Notes under the pieces: generated by a model | The model's database searches: none | What the model saw: only the letters and a program-made list of their open reading frames with translations | Told to the model about the DNA's origin: nothing | Shown: positions 62,659 to 64,000 of the stretch, one piece after another | Position numbering within the stretch: the first letter of the stretch is position 1 | Layout: each line of letters opens with the position of its first letter | Origin: Gigantopelta aegis | Taxonomy: Eukaryota > Mollusca > Gastropoda > Neomphalida > Peltospiridae | Reading direction: 5' to 3' | DNA: 64,000 nucleotides | Assembly (NCBI RefSeq): GCF_016097555.1 | Contig: NC_054712.1 | Span: 41,639,562 to 41,703,561, forward strand | Translations under genes and position numbers: made by a program

Positions 62659-64000
62659 AACTTAATACACAACTATCCACAAACACCAAACGCCTAGAGT
62701 TTGAGGATTAAAAAACAAAAAACAATGCACTGAACATGGAATAGGTGATTTTAACAATTCATTAGCCATATAGTAAAACACCTACCAGCCCTTCTCCTGT
62801 GTGTACTGTACACTGGTGCTAATAATATTACAAGTAGAACATAAAACCAGAATCCAACATGACCAAAACACTTTTATAATCACTCTAATAATTAGCACGT
62901 AATTTGTGAAATATTTGTGCACATACTATGTTAAAACTATCCCAGTAAATTAATTCCATTTAATGTACAATTGCAATGCATCTACAGTTCACCTGAGGTT
63001 GACATTAGTTTAAGACAAAATTTAAAAATACAAACTTTACTTTCTACAAAATTGGGGGTTTCTAATTAACACATTTATTTTATCTCAAATGCCATGAGAC
63101 ACCCTACGTTTTGCTGGTAAATAAAATGCAAGGTACCACACGTTATAGGTGTTGCCTGAGTAAATCGATACATTGTTTTAATCAGATAAATGTTTTATTA
63201 CAAAATGTTTACGTACATTATCAACAACGAAATCTAATTTTGTGAATTTGACTGTTGACCATTTGCGTTTCGCCTACAGTGTATTACTACGAATAACACA
63301 TGTTTGAGTACCAGTGTCAATAAAATGGCGAGTTTTATTAGGAATCATTTTTGTCTGTTCAAGTATAGGCTAGAAGGCATTAAAAATATATGCTGACGTG
63401 CCATTAAATATTTCTTTCCCATCCATGCCAATATCCAACTAGTCAATAAACCCTAACGGGGCATATATATATATATTTTATGGTAGCCAGGATTGTTTAT
63501 TGGGGGTGGAGTGGAGATAGTGGGCACTGCTTTTACTCATGTTATGACATGCATTATAAAAGTTGGTATTGTGAAAAAAGAAGTATATTCGAGAAGGCAA
63601 GGTCCTCTTGTGCCCAATCCCTGGCTACCTGGATACGCCAGTGCATATATGTGCAATTTAAAATATATCAATCAAAAGACCTTTAGTAGTATTACTTGCA
63701 TATTTAAAATGTACTCAACACAATGAATTAAGGGACAGTAGAATTGTGGTAATTATTTGCTAATGTCATATTATTTTAGTAAGTTTTAATCACATATAAC
63801 TTCTAAACATTGTTTCAGTAACATCTGACCTATGTTACATGCAAACATCTTACACACGATGAGATTTTTGTGCATTTTTGTAAAACCTACGAAAATGCGT
63901 ATTCTGCTAGGAATCATTACACATTGATTGTAAATATATTTGTCATTTTATTCTCTCTAAATTGCTGTTTAAAGCATTAAGTTGAAGAACATTTGTTTTA
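62659..64000. other. No gene seen
   Basis: AT-rich sequence with a TA tract near 63465-63478. Open frames at 63480-63726 have no recognisable domain or splice context. The missing TAT 3' exons are not here. Confidence 0.5.

Noticed and set aside
63480-63726. Possible downstream TAT exon
   Set aside because: No match to the GWRLGW or later TAT blocks and no paired splice sites.

Overview
This window is nuclear DNA of an animal, most likely a mollusc and probably a gastropod. It is AT-rich and intron-rich, with canonical GT-AG exons of conserved animal enzymes. It is packed with tRNA-headed SINEs, short TTAA- or hAT-type MITEs, minisatellites and long G/C homopolymers. The mollusc placement is inferred from the SINE sequences, not proven.

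Host genes. (1) About 3.1-5.2 kb, + strand: the last two coding exons of a single-pass membrane protein I do not recognise; its 5' part lies outside or was not found. (2) 21.6-31.3 kb, - strand: a complete five-exon cytochrome b5 gene (125 residues; both haem-ligand histidines and a C-terminal membrane anchor). (3) 44.2-58.5 kb, + strand: six exons of tyrosine aminotransferase (TAT), up to and including the PLP lysine; the last third of the protein is not in the window. No operon-like or pathway link joins these genes.

Mobile DNA. There are at least four SINE head types (A-D here) that share body and two alternative 3' tails. DNA transposons include a 1.49-kb Tc1/mariner copy (34.7-36.2 kb), a 5'-truncated pogo-like transposase with its intron (41.2-42.5 kb), a decayed hAT copy (45.7-47.1 kb) and many MITEs. 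A 0.92-kb foldback element (32.8-33.8 kb) has near-identical 371-bp arms around a fragment of a RecQ-like helicase. A THAP-domain remnant lies at 37.0 kb. A repeat-like unit with an unknown Pro/Lys-rich reading frame lies at 59.7-61.1 kb. I saw no retroviral or LTR-type element.

Main observation. Four exons in two unrelated genes (TAT exons B, D and E; cytochrome b5 exon 2) have their 3' edge plus 5' splice site copied in tandem into the following intron. This gives arrays of roughly 21, 7, 1-2 and 8-9 extra copies, many with donor-like GTAAGT, GTGAGT or GTAGGT. Two TAT exons also show weaker duplication of their 5' edge upstream. Minisatellites here seem to be seeded at exon-intron boundaries and leave runs of decoy splice donors.

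Stretches between these items (for example 0.24-0.94, 10.7-12.3, 15.95-17.68, 19.75-21.65, 33.8-34.7, 39.3-39.95 and 62.7-64.0 kb) show no gene I can support.
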